The notes under the pieces are model-generated. The model was not told where the DNA came from. It was given only the letters and a program-made list of their open reading frames with translations, and ran no database searches. Below, piece by piece: positions 40,072 to 40,397 of a DNA stretch of 40,397 bases. Numbering within the stretch: the first letter of the stretch is position 1; every line of letters starts with the position of its first letter. The DNA lies in contig WRDC01000001.1 in NCBI GenBank assembly GCA_009783635.1, forward strand, positions 1 through 40,397. Reading direction: 5' to 3'. The translations under genes were made by a program, and so were the position numbers. This stretch comes from Methanimicrococcus sp. (lineage in GTDB: Archaea; Halobacteriota; Methanosarcinia; Methanosarcinales; Methanosarcinaceae).

Positions 40072-40390
40072 AAATGGTGAGCACGCATCGGTTCGTTACG
40101 CCTTCCGTACGCAGTCTCCGAAACCTCTCCTCCGCCCCGCAACCCCGTAAGCGACTGTTGTCCGCGGTAAGTCTGCTCCCTTCCGGGCCTGAACCGGTAC
40201 CCACGATTAAGAAAACCGAACCAAAACTCCTTTTGTCTCGGCAATCACCGCATTCCCAACGGGACAAGGTTTCAACGTTAAGATTTCGAACTTGTCATAA
40301 AGTCAGCAATACCTGGCCTTTGCTTCGTCACCCGCGTATCGGCGATTTCGGGTTACAAGCGACGCCTAGCTGCCCTGACTAGCCCACCGA
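40072..40390 (-). ncRNA. Signal recognition particle 7S RNA
   Basis: On the minus strand the sequence contains the SRP54-binding helix 8 core (GGTTCAGGCCCGGAAGGGA, then GCAGACTTACCGC), which is diagnostic. The 5' segment GGTGGGC (40382-40388) pairs with GCTCACC (40076-40082) near the 3' end, closing a molecule of about 315-320 nt, normal for archaea. A TTTTTG run follows the 3' end. The exact 5' end is uncertain because the window stops at 40397. With SRP19 and SRP54 it targets proteins to the translocon. Confidence 0.93.
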
Positions 40391-40397
40391 GTAAACA

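Overview
The window comes from a methanogenic archaeon, most likely of the order Methanosarcinales. Every recognisable gene is archaeal: Pus10, L21e, RpoF, aIF2-beta with a TRAM tail, L10e, the ftsZ-secE-spt5-L11-L1-L10-L12 cluster, TBP, archaeal AlaRS and SRP 7S RNA. MtxX is a methanogen marker, and the large surface protein carries the duplicated S-layer domain typical of Methanosarcinales. A small host-associated genus such as Methanimicrococcus would fit the compact layout, but that is a guess. No CRISPR array, insertion sequence, provirus or rRNA gene is visible.

Layout. 1-1.8 kb holds a secreted beta-helix protein. 1.85-6.1 kb holds Nif3-like (minus), then engB, pus10, rpl21e and rpoF (plus). 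6.5-10.7 kb (minus) is a mevalonate-entry block: an HTH regulator, then HMG-CoA synthase, thiolase and the DUF35 scaffold as a tight operon. 11-15.2 kb holds a BofA-like membrane protein, a methyltransferase and yhbY-alaS. 15.6-19.1 kb (plus) holds L10e, aIF2-beta, a radical-SAM-like protein and two small genes. 19.2-23.9 kb (minus) is aroB'-aroD-aroE-mtxX-tmk. 24-28.1 kb holds the S-layer-type protein and a pilin-like protein, followed by tRNA-Arg. 28.6-33.6 kb is the ftsZ/translation operon, then a second radical SAM gene and thiC. 37.2-40.4 kb (minus) holds a glycosyltransferase, TBP, an acidic repeat protein, tRNA-Ser(GCU) and SRP RNA.

Most of the content is housekeeping. The most unusual object is the protein at 17123-18376. 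It has a radical SAM/SPASM-like sequence but no cysteine in 417 residues; the three cluster-ligand positions are Tyr, Ala and Ser at the exact CxxxCxxC spacing. Other notable points are a ribosomal stalk protein L10 (P0) without its factor-binding tail, a threefold tandem copy of the 3' end of tRNA-Ser plus its flank, and a large imperfect inverted repeat beside tmk.

Structured stretches lie upstream of the L21e and L10e genes and downstream of thiC. Short tandem repeats (9-26 bp units, different at each locus) sit in a large share of the gene boundaries and in two coding regions. Two of them, 29 kb apart, share the core CTGTTCGAT.
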